64,000 nt of DNA from Lacticaseibacillus porcinae (GTDB lineage Bacteria; Bacillota; Bacilli; Lactobacillales; Lactobacillaceae), in contig NZ_RHNS01000008.1 in the NCBI RefSeq assembly GCF_003946305.1, positions 62,001 through 126,000 of the forward strand, given 5' to 3'. Positions within the stretch are counted from its first letter, which is position 1. Each line of letters opens with the position of its first letter. The position numbers and the translations under genes are program-made. Shown in pieces: positions 18,033 through 27,048 of this stretch. A model generated the notes under the pieces. That model worked only from the letters and a program-made list of their open reading frames with translations, had not been told where the DNA came from and did not search any database.

Positions 18033-18092
18033 CAAAATCAAAAAGTGCCTCCCAATCACCAGACCGTCAGTCTAACAATTGAGAGGCACTTT
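18033..18092 (-). terminator. Terminator of the aquaporin gene
   Basis: AAAGTGCCTC and GAGGCACTTT form a long hairpin. On the minus strand a T-rich stretch follows. Confidence 0.75.
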
Positions 18093-18111
18093 AAAATAAA
18101 CGCTTTATGGT

Positions 18112-18768
18112 TTAGCCTTCAGTATCCAACAAGAAGCGAGCTGCAAAGGCTGCAACAATGGCACCGACTTCTGGTGCGACGATATACAGCCACAAGTGTT
18201 TCAAAGCACTGCCGCCAGCAAATAACGCTGGACCGATGGAACGTGCAGGATTCAAACTCCCACCAGTTAAATTGAGTGCAAATAAGATCAACAATGCTAA
18301 GGTGACGCCGATGGTCAAACCAGCAAAGTCAGGATTGCCGAGACGATCGGCAGTGACGGCTAAGATCACCATCAAGAATAAGAAAGTAACCAAAGCTTCC
18401 ACGAAAAAGGCTGCCCCGACGCTGATTTTTGGAAAGTCGGTTTGTGCCATTTGGCTAGCTGGTAGCTTCAAAGCGCTGGTTGCCACGCGAACGCAAGCAG
18501 ATGCTGCAATGGCGCCGATGATTTGAGCAATCACATACATCAAGCCTTCTAACGCTGGGGTGCGGCCATTGATCACCATTGCTGTGGTGACGGCAGGGTT
18601 GAAGTGACCACCAGAGATGCCACCAAAGGCGTAGGCCGACACCGTGATCGCCAACCCAAAGCCCAACGCGATGGTCAACGCGTTGCCTTTGGCCAGCAAC
18701 ACGGCGCCACTACCCAAAAATACCAACAAGAATGTCCCCATAAATTCTGCGACTAATTTTTGCATCAT
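18112..18768 (-). CDS. MIP-family aquaporin / glycerol facilitator
   Basis: This 218-residue channel has six membrane helices and both half-helix NPA boxes, HFNPAV in the first half and SLNPARS in the second. The Arg after the second NPA is the selectivity-filter arginine. The short loops and 218-residue length fit an AqpZ-like water channel better than the longer GlpF-type facilitators, though small solutes cannot be excluded. Two ATGs stand in tandem; the second (18765) has the better spacing to AAGGAGG (6 nt against 3). It is a single-gene unit with its own terminator. Confidence 0.9.
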   Translation of the reverse strand: MMQKLVAEFMGTFLLVFLGSGAVLLAKGNALTIALGFGLAITVSAYAFGGISGGHFNPAVTTAMVINGRTPALEGLMYVIAQIIGAIAASACVRVATSALKLPASQMAQTDFPKISVGAAFFVEALVTFLFLMVILAVTADRLGNPDFAGLTIGVTLALLILFALNLTGGSLNPARSIGPALFAGGSALKHLWLYIVAPEVGAIVAAFAARFLLDTEG

Positions 18769-18849
18769 TATCCTCCTTATGTTACGACTTCAATGATAGC
18801 AAATTTCGTGAAAAAATCATATGCAAAATGACGATATATCAAGCGATTG

Positions 18850-19433
18850 CTACTTTTGATACGGTGAATCATTAAAGGCCACGTAAGTTCCTGAAGTTAA
18901 ACAAGCGACGATAATTTTTGAGACTTCGGCTACGGGAGTGGTCGGACTAATTTCAAACCACCACTTGATGGCTTGCATGGCCGATGCGGCAAAAAGTCGC
19001 GCCTATAGGGTTTGATATTGGACACTGGTTTCGTCAGCGGTCGTGGTAGGTAACGTCTCAAAAATTTTTTCCATTTGCTCAAAAACATTGCTTTCAAGTT
19101 TAGGGGGCCACAAAGTCAGGAAAGTTGCGCGCTGCTTGGACAGAGGCATTTAGGCAGCAGGTAATTTCTCTTCGTAGGTCTGAATTTCCGCCGGCGTCAA
19201 GGTGAGGTAAGACACATCGATCGAATTTGAAAAGAATTGTAACGTCGCGTCAATTAATGTCGCGCGCAAGGCATACTTGTCGGCGTAGTAATGGTAGAAC
19301 GTCGATTTGTTGATCTTCATTTCATTGGTGAGGGCGGCAATGGTTAATTTTGAGAAATACTGTTTGTCGATACAGGGAGAAAACCACGCTTAATGGTTGC
19401 TTGCGTCTTGACGACCCGTAAGTCGGTAGTCAT
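18850..19433 (-). pseudogene. TetR-family regulator pseudogene
   Basis: Read on the minus strand, this is a TetR gene with a frameshift after about 20 codons and two in-frame stops. The N-terminus is MTTDLRVVKTQATIKRGF. After the shift, KLTIAALTNEMKINKSTFYHYYADKYAL is a clear TetR helix-turn-helix. A TAA follows EEKLPAA, a TAG follows VQYQTL, and the frame then runs to SPYQK. It is divergent from the NIPSNAP-like gene at 19621, which it probably once controlled. Confidence 0.8.
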
Positions 19434-19489
19434 GCTTGTCACTCCTTTTGCTAGCTTAATTATACTGATATTTTAAATTCAATTGACAT

Positions 19490-19541
19490 GAAAAAGTTGC
19501 TTATCCGACTAATTGGTTATTAAAGTTGGTTAAGCAACTTC
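19490..19541. promoter_or_regulatory. Inverted repeat in the dead tetR / 19621 gap
   Basis: AAGTTGCTTA and its complement TTAAGCAACTT are about 26 bp apart and are not followed by a T run. It is probably an operator left over from the lost TetR, but a weak hairpin is possible. Confidence 0.35.
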
Positions 19542-19620
19542 TGGGGGTGACCTGCTGGTACTAATCATTGCTCGGTCATGATAAAAATAAACTATTGAAA
19601 AAAGAAAGCAGGTTCATCAG

Positions 19621-19935
19621 ATGCAAGCATTAAGAATTTATACCATACGCAATCAAGCAATGGCCGATCTTTACTATCATGTTCATTGGCAACGGCATTT
19701 GATCAGCCTGCCAAAATACCGGATCCAGGTTGACCAGGTCCAATTGGAACAAGTTAAAACAGCCGATGCGCCTTGTCGGGTATTTGCGTTGGTGCATACT
19801 GATGACATGGCGACGTTAAACGACCAATATATGTACAGTGATGACTTTAAAGCCGACATGGCAGGTTATGATATGACGGCGATTTTAAACGTTGAAGAAG
19901 TTGAACTGAAGTCTGAGATGAAAGAAATTCACTAA
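19621..19935 (+). CDS. Small NIPSNAP / dimeric alpha-beta barrel-like protein, 104 aa
   Basis: This 104-residue soluble protein opens with MQALRIYTIRN and contains YYHVHWQRHLISLPKY and a C-terminal FKADMAGYDMTAILNVEEVE. The pattern of a beta strand, a His-rich helix and a repeat of the same unit recalls small dimeric alpha-beta barrel (NIPSNAP or antibiotic-monooxygenase-like) proteins. I am not sure of the family. The ribosome site is poor (GAAAG). The neighbouring regulator is dead, so its expression may now be constitutive. Confidence 0.65.
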   Translation: MQALRIYTIRNQAMADLYYHVHWQRHLISLPKYRIQVDQVQLEQVKTADAPCRVFALVHTDDMATLNDQYMYSDDFKADMAGYDMTAILNVEEVELKSEMKEIH

Positions 19936-20064
19936 AAAGATGACATCTAAAAATACCAAAACTTGGTGATATTCAGTGACTAAGATTCCCGATTGGGGAC
20001 TAAATTGCACTGATATTGAAAGAAATACGATGATCAGAGTATGCTAACCTCGTTTCGTTTACAC

Positions 20065-20104
20065 GTTGTGAATCTCTAAAAAGAGAATCCACAACGCTTT
20101 TTTT
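20065..20104 (+). terminator. Terminator downstream of the 104-aa gene
   Basis: GTTGTGAATCTCT / AGAGAATCCACAAC is followed by GC and seven T. It lies about 130 bp after the stop codon. Confidence 0.8.
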
Positions 20105-20258
20105 CATTTAAGTGACTTTGAATCGCCGCAATTCAAGTATGTGAGTCAACATCAGCGACACATGATCCGTCTAATAATTTTGATTAAATCAGCTGCTATA
20201 ACGATTAATTAATAGTAGTATTTGAATTTAGTGATCATAATAGGAAAACTATTTTATA
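20105..20258. other. AT-rich gap before csc cluster 1
   Basis: I see no ORF with a ribosome site and no clear hairpin here. It is AT-rich upstream DNA of the promoter that follows. Confidence 0.5.
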
Positions 20259-20296
20259 TGATAACGCTATCAAAATAATCGCATCCATGGTATAAT
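20259..20296 (+). promoter_or_regulatory. csc cluster 1 promoter with a cre-like site
   Basis: TATAAT at 20291-20296 is the -10. TGATAACGCTATCA (20259-20272) matches the CcpA cre consensus with one mismatch and overlaps the -35 position. Repression by CcpA on good sugars is therefore likely. The equivalent region of cluster 2 has no such site. Confidence 0.6.
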
Positions 20297-20343
20297 ATAG
20301 TTGGTAGGTAGATAAGACATTGACAGAATAGGAGCTGACTGCG

Positions 20344-20991
20344 ATGAAAAAAATGATTGGTATGGCAACCGCTGCCTTCGCCTTGACACTGGCAACAGTG
20401 CCTGTCGGAGCAGTGCACGCCATCGATTCACCAGCAGGCTCGACGGCCCAATTTGCCGCGACTCCTGGTGAACTGACGTTAGATGAAATCCCTGACTTAC
20501 GGTTTACGGATCTGACCGTGGCAGATTTAATTTCAGGCCCCAATGACCTGAGCTTAGTCAATGGAACAGTGGACAAGTTGACTGATGCCAATCAAGGGAC
20601 GGACCAACTGCAAATTGTTGTGACGGATAACCGCGGGACCAATGAAGGGTGGAAATTGTCTGCTAAAGCGGGGACCTTCCGCTTTGGTGATGGGGATAAT
20701 CCGGTTGAAACCGCAGATTTAAACGTGACCGGACTGACGTTTGATACAGTGGGTGTTTCCTCAAGTGGGACCACTGCTAATGACTTTATCACTGCGGCAT
20801 CCATTACTGGTGGCGATACCACAGTGTGGACTGCAGATAATGCCACTACCACAACGCCAAACATTGGGACTGGGGTCAACACGGCTAAAGTTTCCGCAGC
20901 AACATTATCTTTGGGACAGTCGCCTAATGCGAAGGCTGGCACTTACCGGGCACCAATCACATGGACATTAACCGCTGGCCCGAACAATTAA
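20344..20991 (+). CDS. Small WxL-domain surface protein (csc cluster 1)
   Basis: This 215-residue secreted protein has a Sec signal peptide of about 26 residues (cleavage after VHA). It is almost entirely one WxL domain, with NRGTNEGWKLSA carrying the first W-x-L and YRAPITWTLTAGP near the C-terminus carrying the second. WxL domains attach non-covalently to the Gram-positive cell wall. In lactobacilli such proteins are encoded with DUF916 and LPXTG partners in csc clusters, proposed to build a surface complex used on plant sugars. TAGGAG precedes the ATG. A weak terminator separates it from the next gene. Confidence 0.9.
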   Translation: MKKMIGMATAAFALTLATVPVGAVHAIDSPAGSTAQFAATPGELTLDEIPDLRFTDLTVADLISGPNDLSLVNGTVDKLTDANQGTDQLQIVVTDNRGTNEGWKLSAKAGTFRFGDGDNPVETADLNVTGLTFDTVGVSSSGTTANDFITAASITGGDTTVWTADNATTTTPNIGTGVNTAKVSAATLSLGQSPNAKAGTYRAPITWTLTAGPNN

Positions 20992-21003
20992 GCGTGGCTG
21001 ATT

Positions 21004-21036
21004 GAGTCAGGGACAAGGTTCTCTGACTCTTTTCGT
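21004..21036 (+). terminator. Leaky terminator inside csc cluster 1
   Basis: GAGTCAG / CTGACTC with partial extension is followed by TTTT. A similar structure sits at the same place in cluster 2. Confidence 0.6.
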
Positions 21037-21082
21037 TTAAGTCGTCACAACACCTTCAACTTGTGAATTGGGGAGGGAGAAT

Positions 21083-22099
21083 ATGCGGAAAATTCATCTC
21101 GGATTCTGGATGGTCGTCGTATGGTTGGGCATGATATGTTGCGGATCAGCGCAGCCAGTGCTTGCAACTGGGGCGAGTTTTACCGTGGCTCCTCAACTCA
21201 CTGCCAATCAAATGGGCAATATCAAAGGTTATTTCAACTTGAAGCTCGCTCCTCAGCAAACTGATCAAATTGCGGTGACGGTGACCAACATCACCAACCA
21301 GTCAAAAACGATTCGCGTCCAGCCGGTGAATGCAAGCACTGCTAATAACGGGACGTTGAGTTACGATCCAGGCACCGTAAAAGACCCCAGTGCCAAATAT
21401 CGCTTTACCGAGTTAGTGACTGATCTCAAACCCGTCACCATCAAGTTACCTGCAAAAACACAAAAGGTAGTCACTTATACTGTAACGATGCCAAAAGCGG
21501 CGTTCACCGGTCAGATCCTTGGTGGGTTGCGGGTTGAAGACACAGCAGGTTATGCAGGTAAATCAACAGGGGTCGGCGTGGTAAATCATTTTGCCATGGT
21601 TGTAGCCGTGCAATTGCAAAATGATCCAGCCAAAGTAGCCCCAAAGCTGCATCTGCGTGAGGTCAAAGTAGGCGTTCAAGATCATCAAGCAGCAGTGTTA
21701 GCGACATTGCAAAATTCTGAACCACGGTTGTTTAATCAGATGTCTTTAAAGGCAAAAGTAACCAAACGTGGTGAAACCAAAGCCTTGATTTCACGCACTG
21801 GACAACAATTGAGTATGGCCCCAAACTCTCGGTTTACCTATGCCGTATTCAGTCAAAAAGCCTTAGTTGCTGGTCAATATACCTTGCATATTGATGCGAA
21901 AGCACAAGAGTGGCAGTGGCAATTTAGTCGCAATTTTACCATTACCCGGCAACAAGCAGCGACAACTAATCGCAAAGCAAACTTGAAAGTTGACCGCAAG
22001 TGGCAATGGGTATGGTTTGTGATCGTGAGCTTACTTGTGTTGATCGCTATCTTATTGTTTTTATTACTGCGTCGACGTCATCAGTCAAAAAAGGAATGA
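21083..22099 (+). CDS. DUF916/DUF3324 WxL-interacting protein (csc cluster 1)
   Basis: This 338-residue cell-surface protein has a signal peptide, then GASFTVAPQLTANQ (start of the DUF916 immunoglobulin-like domain), a second DUF3324 domain from about residue 150, and a C-terminal membrane helix with an RRRHQSKK tail. This is the CscA-type partner that binds WxL proteins and peptidoglycan. I use the ATG at 21083 because GGGAGGGAG stands 4 nt or so before it; a TTG at 21068 would destroy that site. The next gene starts within 10 bp. Confidence 0.9.
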   Translation: MRKIHLGFWMVVVWLGMICCGSAQPVLATGASFTVAPQLTANQMGNIKGYFNLKLAPQQTDQIAVTVTNITNQSKTIRVQPVNASTANNGTLSYDPGTVKDPSAKYRFTELVTDLKPVTIKLPAKTQKVVTYTVTMPKAAFTGQILGGLRVEDTAGYAGKSTGVGVVNHFAMVVAVQLQNDPAKVAPKLHLREVKVGVQDHQAAVLATLQNSEPRLFNQMSLKAKVTKRGETKALISRTGQQLSMAPNSRFTYAVFSQKALVAGQYTLHIDAKAQEWQWQFSRNFTITRQQAATTNRKANLKVDRKWQWVWFVIVSLLVLIAILLFLLLRRRHQSKKE

Positions 22100-22104
22100 G
22101 AGGT

Positions 22105-22422
22105 ATGAAAAAATTAGGGAAAATTTGGTTGCTATTGGCGGTGATTTTTAGTTTTAGTGCGCCAGTGACGGTATTGGGTCAAACCTCAACGGCCACTGCA
22201 CAGTTTCAAGTCTTGCCTAGTCCGACTGATCATGAGCAGTTGCCTGACGCTTCAGCGAATCCACCGCAGGCATCGAATTCGTCAAAGCTTCCAGGCACAC
22301 CGTCGACTTTGCCGCAAACTGGGAGTTCGCAGTTGCAGATCGTTGGGTGGTTGGTGTTAGTCGTGATCAGTGAACTCGGTTTATTGTGGCATCAAGAAAG
22401 GAGGCGCCAGCATGAGGATTAA
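22105..22422 (+). CDS. Small LPXTG-anchored protein (csc cluster 1)
   Basis: This 105-residue CscD-type protein has a signal peptide, then TATAQFQVLPSPT, a Ser/Pro-rich linker, LPQTG (nt 22309-22323), a hydrophobic helix and an RRRQHED tail. It is a sortase substrate and is thought to fix the WxL complex to peptidoglycan covalently. The start at 22105 has AAGGA 9 nt upstream. Its 3' end overlaps the next gene by 11 bp, which implies translational coupling. Confidence 0.88.
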   Translation: MKKLGKIWLLLAVIFSFSAPVTVLGQTSTATAQFQVLPSPTDHEQLPDASANPPQASNSSKLPGTPSTLPQTGSSQLQIVGWLVLVVISELGLLWHQERRRQHED

Positions 22423-24589
22423 AAAAATATGGATCATGACCTTGTTGATCTTGATCGGCTTGACGCCTTTGAGTAGTGTGGTTCAGGTTAATGCTGATGT
22501 TGCTGGCAGTATCGTCCCTCCAGTTTCCACCTTAGCGACTAGTCCCGGCGGCACTGGTGAACCGAGCAGATTTGTAACCCCAGGTACCCTCGGAACAGCT
22601 TCTGGACAATACAGCAGCCCATTGAATTGGCAATCACCGATCAGCACGACGACAAATACGCAATATGCGGTTTTACATCCTAACCAAACTGTGAAAGTTT
22701 ATAGTCGTTATTACTATACTGGTGCCGGGCAGGTGCGCTATCGGACGGCTTTTCAAAAACCAGGCTCTTTCACAGTTTCTCCAGAAAGCCAGCTTTTGTC
22801 AGGGACGAATCAAGCCGGCATGGTGACGGCTTTAGATAACAATGATCCTGTGTTACAGGCGAATCAAGCACCACAGTATTCCGCCAACGTTGGTTATGAG
22901 TTAACGGCGCCAGAAGTTTCATCGCCAACCTGGGTGTACTTTCAATCGATGTATCGAGGTAGTGACTGGATAGCCAATTATGTCGGTTCTAGAATCTTTG
23001 CGATTTTAGTGTTACCGACTGATTTTCAATATCAGAACTCGTTAAGTGCGTCGGTGATTTTCTCAGGACTTTCATTAACCGCTAGCACGACCACCAGTAT
23101 CCCCGGGGTGACGCCAAGTTTCACGACAACGACGACCAGTGGGGCCGGCACTTGGGGTGTGGTCAACGGGATCAATCGCTTTGATGCCGCTGGCGTAGGG
23201 ATCACAACGGCAACGTATGCACTGCCTGTGAGTGCACCTTGGCCAAACAGTGGGACCACAACGAATTTTGGCAATACGCAAACAGCGTACATTGGTAAAC
23301 TCAATGATCAAACCGCAACAGTCGGCACGCCTGCGACTTTCACGCTCCAACTCCCTGATGGCTTGACGGCAAGTGATGTGCTTTGGTTCGTTGGCACGAC
23401 GCAATTAAGTGGTACTCAAGGTACAGTGACCACGCCACCGACCACGATCGAACAAAACAATGCGCAAGTGAGGGCGATTATTGGGAATGTCTACCAAAAT
23501 GGTCAATCAATTGCACAAAGTGTCGCGGCTTATGCCAATTTATATGTAACAGACGCGACCCTAGACCTGACAACGACGTCTCCAATCGTATATTCCGGTT
23601 CACAAGTTCCAACTGGAAGCAATCAAGTACAAGCAGCCGCCACTTGGGGTGAACAGCCGACAAACAATGTCACTTGGACCGTTGACGATCCATCGTTAGC
23701 CACCATTGATGCGCATAGTGGATTACTCACTGCCAACACCACCGGGAAAACTGGCACTGTGACGATTATTGGAACTTATCAAAATGGATCAGTGCAGCAG
23801 ACGGCAACGGTGCCAGTGACTGTCGCACGCCAGCCTGAAACTCAGTTAGTGACTGTTGATAGCAACTTCACGCTCACTGCACCAGCAGTCAGCAGTGGCA
23901 GTTATCAATGGCAACGTTTTGATGCAAGCACCCAACAATGGCAAAATATTGCAAATGCTACTAGTCAAACTTATCAAAGTACCGCTTCTCTTGCAGATGA
24001 TGGCGCGCAATTCAGAGTGAGGACAACACACAATCAAGTGACTATAATCAGCAATCCGACCACCTTGATTGTCAATCCAGCAGGCCTGGCCTTCTTGAAT
24101 GTGCCTGATTATCAGTTTGCGGCATTAAATAGCGCTGGCACTTGGGAAAATCCTAAAGTCGCGGAATTGATTGCAGGCAAATATCGTGGTAGTGCGACGA
24201 TCAATTGGGATGAGCCTTCAGCTTCTGCAGACACTTGGTTGCTGCCACAAACTGCTGATCCAGTGGTGATCGCAGATAGTATCGGTAACGGTTTTAAACT
24301 CAATGTGAGCCTATCCCCATTTAAATCTGGAAACGATGCTTATCTTACCGATGATCAAGGTGGTTCAGTTGCGATCGCCTTTGGTTTGAATGATGGGAGT
24401 CAGTGGCAAGCAACGGAAATTTTTGATGATGATGAACCGGTCAACATTTATAGTGGGGATGCGACAGACCCTAGTACTGGCCGCGCGACGTTAGCTTATC
24501 AAACCAGGTTGTCACTTGATCGACTGCCTCATGTCTTAGCGGCGCAATATTCATCTGCAATAACCTGGACCTTAGTGGATGCGCCGTAG
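22412..24589 (+). CDS. Large WxL-domain surface protein with Ig-like domains (csc cluster 1)
   Basis: This 725-residue secreted protein is the CscC-type member. A signal peptide is followed by a long beta-rich N-terminal region (VAGSIVPPVSTL onward). A BIG2-type domain comes near residues 415-485 (VDDPSLATIDAHSGLLTANT), an Ig-like domain around SYQWQRFDASTQQWQNI, and a C-terminal WxL domain ending ITWTLVDAP. It is expected to bind the wall by the WxL domain and display the rest as a ligand-binding region. AAAGGAGG precedes the ATG, which lies inside the upstream gene. A terminator follows. Confidence 0.88.
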   Translation: MRIKKIWIMTLLILIGLTPLSSVVQVNADVAGSIVPPVSTLATSPGGTGEPSRFVTPGTLGTASGQYSSPLNWQSPISTTTNTQYAVLHPNQTVKVYSRYYYTGAGQVRYRTAFQKPGSFTVSPESQLLSGTNQAGMVTALDNNDPVLQANQAPQYSANVGYELTAPEVSSPTWVYFQSMYRGSDWIANYVGSRIFAILVLPTDFQYQNSLSASVIFSGLSLTASTTTSIPGVTPSFTTTTTSGAGTWGVVNGINRFDAAGVGITTATYALPVSAPWPNSGTTTNFGNTQTAYIGKLNDQTATVGTPATFTLQLPDGLTASDVLWFVGTTQLSGTQGTVTTPPTTIEQNNAQVRAIIGNVYQNGQSIAQSVAAYANLYVTDATLDLTTTSPIVYSGSQVPTGSNQVQAAATWGEQPTNNVTWTVDDPSLATIDAHSGLLTANTTGKTGTVTIIGTYQNGSVQQTATVPVTVARQPETQLVTVDSNFTLTAPAVSSGSYQWQRFDASTQQWQNIANATSQTYQSTASLADDGAQFRVRTTHNQVTIISNPTTLIVNPAGLAFLNVPDYQFAALNSAGTWENPKVAELIAGKYRGSATINWDEPSASADTWLLPQTADPVVIADSIGNGFKLNVSLSPFKSGNDAYLTDDQGGSVAIAFGLNDGSQWQATEIFDDDEPVNIYSGDATDPSTGRATLAYQTRLSLDRLPHVLAAQYSSAITWTLVDAP

Positions 24590-24620
24590 AGATTCAGGTA
24601 AATGTCGTTTAATTCACCAA

Positions 24621-24669
24621 GCACCTATCAGGTTAAGTCAAAGCTGACTTAGGCTGATAGGTGTTTTTA
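24621..24669 (+). terminator. Terminator of csc cluster 1
   Basis: CACCTATCAG / CTGATAGGTG with an inner AAGTCA / TGACTT stem is followed by five T. Confidence 0.85.
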
Positions 24670-24677
24670 GTTCATTG

Positions 24678-25214
24678 TCATGATAACTGGGCAAGGGTGC
24701 TGGCTAATAGCTTCCGATTGGTTTTGACGACTGTTCCATAGTCAATTGTTGATTCGTGATCAAACCAATACACATAAGCATTGATCAATCCAGCGGCGGC
24801 ATATTGCAAAATCAACTGCTGTGACGCTGCCGGTCGACCAGCAATCAGTTGACTAGCAAACGTCTCAACGAGCATTTGGGTGAGTTGCGGGATCAAATCG
24901 GATTGTTGAGGATGTTGGCACAAGTAGCGAAACGCTTTAAAGTTTGCCATCAAGATTTGATCGAAAATCGTTAATAAAGAATCCGGATCCATTTTGCCTG
25001 CGTGGATGGCATGCGTGACTTGTTCGGCCATATCTTCTTGATAGTCACTGAAAATATCGCTGACCTGGTCATAGTGAATATAAAAAGTTCGGCGCGTCAC
25101 GCCTGCTTGTCGACATAATTCGGAAACAGAAATTTCGTCAATAGGCTTATGATCCAGTAATGCAAAAAGTGCCTGACGAAAAGCTGTGCGGGTTTTCTTA
25201 ACGCGTCGATCCAT
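24678..25214 (-). CDS. TetR/AcrR-family transcriptional regulator
   Basis: This 178-residue regulator has the N-terminal helix-turn-helix TRTAFRQALFALLDHKPIDEISVSELCRQAGVTRRTFYIHY in the usual TetR layout. An all-helical ligand domain with a TetR_C-like end follows. Of the two close ATGs I take the one at 25214, since GGAGG lies 7 nt upstream; the ATG at 25220 is only 1 nt from GGAGG. The gene is divergent from the membrane protein at 25328 and probably controls it. Confidence 0.88.
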   Translation of the reverse strand: MDRRVKKTRTAFRQALFALLDHKPIDEISVSELCRQAGVTRRTFYIHYDQVSDIFSDYQEDMAEQVTHAIHAGKMDPDSLLTIFDQILMANFKAFRYLCQHPQQSDLIPQLTQMLVETFASQLIAGRPAASQQLILQYAAAGLINAYVYWFDHESTIDYGTVVKTNRKLLASTLAQLS

Positions 25215-25327
25215 GGCCATACCTCCAAAAAGTTCACTGTTAGTATACACTTTTCCTATGATGTGTCACGCAACCTCGTGATGGCGGCAATATACTGGTA
25301 TCCAGTTCAATATCAGGAGGGATTTAT

Positions 25328-26122
25328 ATGTGGTCGTTATTACACAGTTTGTTTGGCACATTCAATGGGACAACTTATCAAGTAAATGATTTTGTCACGG
25401 CGTTAACGCCAGGCGCTGAGCATTTTACTCGGACGTTAGTGGTGGCAGGGTTGACCTTTGCCATTGGATTTATTGAATATATTTATAGCTTCTTTTTGGT
25501 GCGGCGGGAAGCCAAGTCACCTTATAACTTGTTGATGCACTCATTTTACTTTGCCATCGATTCAATGGGGATCTTCGTGTTTGCACTAGCCGCGCATGCC
25601 ACGCACGGCTTTTGGGTGTTTGGCTTTGCTTCTGCGGCAGAAGTAGTTTGGACGTTGTTTGAAGTCTACAATCTCGTCAAGTGCGTGTATGTGGAACGTG
25701 AAGACGTTTGGGGAGCGAACGTGACGACTGGTTCTGCATGGTTACGCGTATGCGGTTGGGTGTTGGTGATGGTCGTTACCGTCAACTTATTCCGTGTCTT
25801 TATGAACGATCCGGCAATGTTGAAATGGTATATTTTCACTAATATATTGATGGGAATCATGCCAGGACTTTATTGGGAGAAGCGTGGGACGCGCTTGGGT
25901 GCAAGCTTTGGTTTAGCAATCGTGATCTTAGTAGGGACAATCAACTCATTCACGCCGATCAACATGTGGTCGAGCATCAGTCCGTACTTCAGCATGCAAA
26001 ATAATCCTTGGTTTTATGTCGTTGGGATCGTGGCCATCGGTTTTGCGATCCGGGCGTTAGTGGTATTACATCGCTTGCCGCAAAAGCCTGCCCAGCTTAA
26101 TAGCAAGAAAACTATTTGGTAA
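25328..26122 (+). CDS. Multi-pass membrane protein of unknown function, 264 aa
   Basis: This hydrophobic protein has about seven membrane segments, starting with LVVAGLTFAIGFIEYIYSFFLV. Charged loops include the RREAKSP and YVEREDVWGAN stretches. No transporter signature that I know is present. AGGAGG lies 8 nt before the ATG. It faces a tetR gene, an arrangement typical of ligand-induced membrane proteins. It sits between the two csc clusters but shows no link to them. Confidence 0.75.
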   Translation: MWSLLHSLFGTFNGTTYQVNDFVTALTPGAEHFTRTLVVAGLTFAIGFIEYIYSFFLVRREAKSPYNLLMHSFYFAIDSMGIFVFALAAHATHGFWVFGFASAAEVVWTLFEVYNLVKCVYVEREDVWGANVTTGSAWLRVCGWVLVMVVTVNLFRVFMNDPAMLKWYIFTNILMGIMPGLYWEKRGTRLGASFGLAIVILVGTINSFTPINMWSSISPYFSMQNNPWFYVVGIVAIGFAIRALVVLHRLPQKPAQLNSKKTIW

Positions 26123-26130
26123 GTTATCAC

Positions 26131-26165
26131 GTCAACCTTGATTTTTATTGAGGCTGATTTTTTTG
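26131..26165 (+). terminator. Terminator of the 264-aa membrane protein gene
   Basis: A short stem, GTCAACCT / AGGCTGA, is followed by seven T. Confidence 0.6.
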
Positions 26166-26248
26166 AAAATTATGACAACTGAATTAGCGATTTAATAAAT
26201 CTGATATTGTTGCCACTTTATCTTGAAAAATATTTTATACAAAATACT

Positions 26249-26276
26249 TTTGCATTACGTATAAAAATGGTAATAT
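26249..26276 (+). promoter_or_regulatory. Probable promoter of csc cluster 2
   Basis: TTTGCA, a 16-bp spacer, and TAATAT lie about 48 bp before the start codon. No cre-like site is seen, unlike cluster 1. Confidence 0.45.
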
Positions 26277-26323
26277 AGCAGTGTTAGATGATAAGTACAT
26301 AAATGGTTTGGGGGATGAACAAT

Positions 26324-27004
26324 TTGAAAAAAACAATGAGTATTGTCACCGCTGCTTTGGCGCTTGGATTGGCTTTCGTGCCAGTTGCTTCCGTCCACGC
26401 TGATGACACAGATAGTAAAAATACGACCGCCCAGTTTGGCGTTAGTGGGGGGACTATTACCATCGATGAAGTCCCTGATTTACGCTTTAATGATATTACG
26501 GTTGAAAAGGCGGTTTCTACCGGTGATGACTTGAAGTTGTCAAGTGGCACGGTTGATCAATTGACTGGTGCAACCGATGGGAAAGCGAACACCCAGATTA
26601 AAGTTACCGATAATCGCGGGACTAACGAAGGCTGGAGTTTGTCTGCACAAACTGGTCAATTCTTATTTGGTTCTGGGACTGCGACGTCCCCAGCAGATAT
26701 CAACGTTACTGGGATTACGTTTAACACTGTAGGCGTGTCATCAACCGGTGCGAGTGCTAATGCCTTTATCACTACAGGTTCGATTACGGATTCTGGGACA
26801 GTATTATGGACAGCGGATGATAGTCGAACTGCAACGACCCAAAATTATGGGACTGGGACCAATACCGCTAAAGTGACTGACGCGACGTTGGCACTTGCGC
26901 AGTCGAAGAATGCTAAAGCCGGAACGTATCGTGCACCAATCACATGGACGTTAACAACTGGCCCAGACGGTAGCGACACCAATTCTACTGGTAGCGGTAA
27001 TTAA
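26324..27004 (+). CDS. Small WxL-domain surface protein (csc cluster 2)
   Basis: This is a paralogue of the protein at 20344. It has a signal peptide (KKTMSIVTAALALGLAF, cleavage after VHA) and one WxL domain with NRGTNEGWSLSA and YRAPITWTLTTGP, then a short Ser/Asp/Gly tail. The start is uncertain. The TTG at 26324 aligns with the paralogue's MKK and has GGGGGAT 7 nt upstream. ATGs at 26303 and 26315 are in frame but lack a properly spaced ribosome site. A leaky terminator follows, as in cluster 1. Confidence 0.85.
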   Translation: MKKTMSIVTAALALGLAFVPVASVHADDTDSKNTTAQFGVSGGTITIDEVPDLRFNDITVEKAVSTGDDLKLSSGTVDQLTGATDGKANTQIKVTDNRGTNEGWSLSAQTGQFLFGSGTATSPADINVTGITFNTVGVSSTGASANAFITTGSITDSGTVLWTADDSRTATTQNYGTGTNTAKVTDATLALAQSKNAKAGTYRAPITWTLTTGPDGSDTNSTGSGN

Positions 27005-27018
27005 GTGTGGCTTTAATT

Positions 27019-27048
27019 AAGTCAGGGACAGTTGTCTCTGGCTTTTTT
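27019..27048 (+). terminator. Leaky terminator inside csc cluster 2
   Basis: GTCAGGGAC / GTCTCTGGC is followed by six T. It occupies the same place as the structure in cluster 1. Confidence 0.65.
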
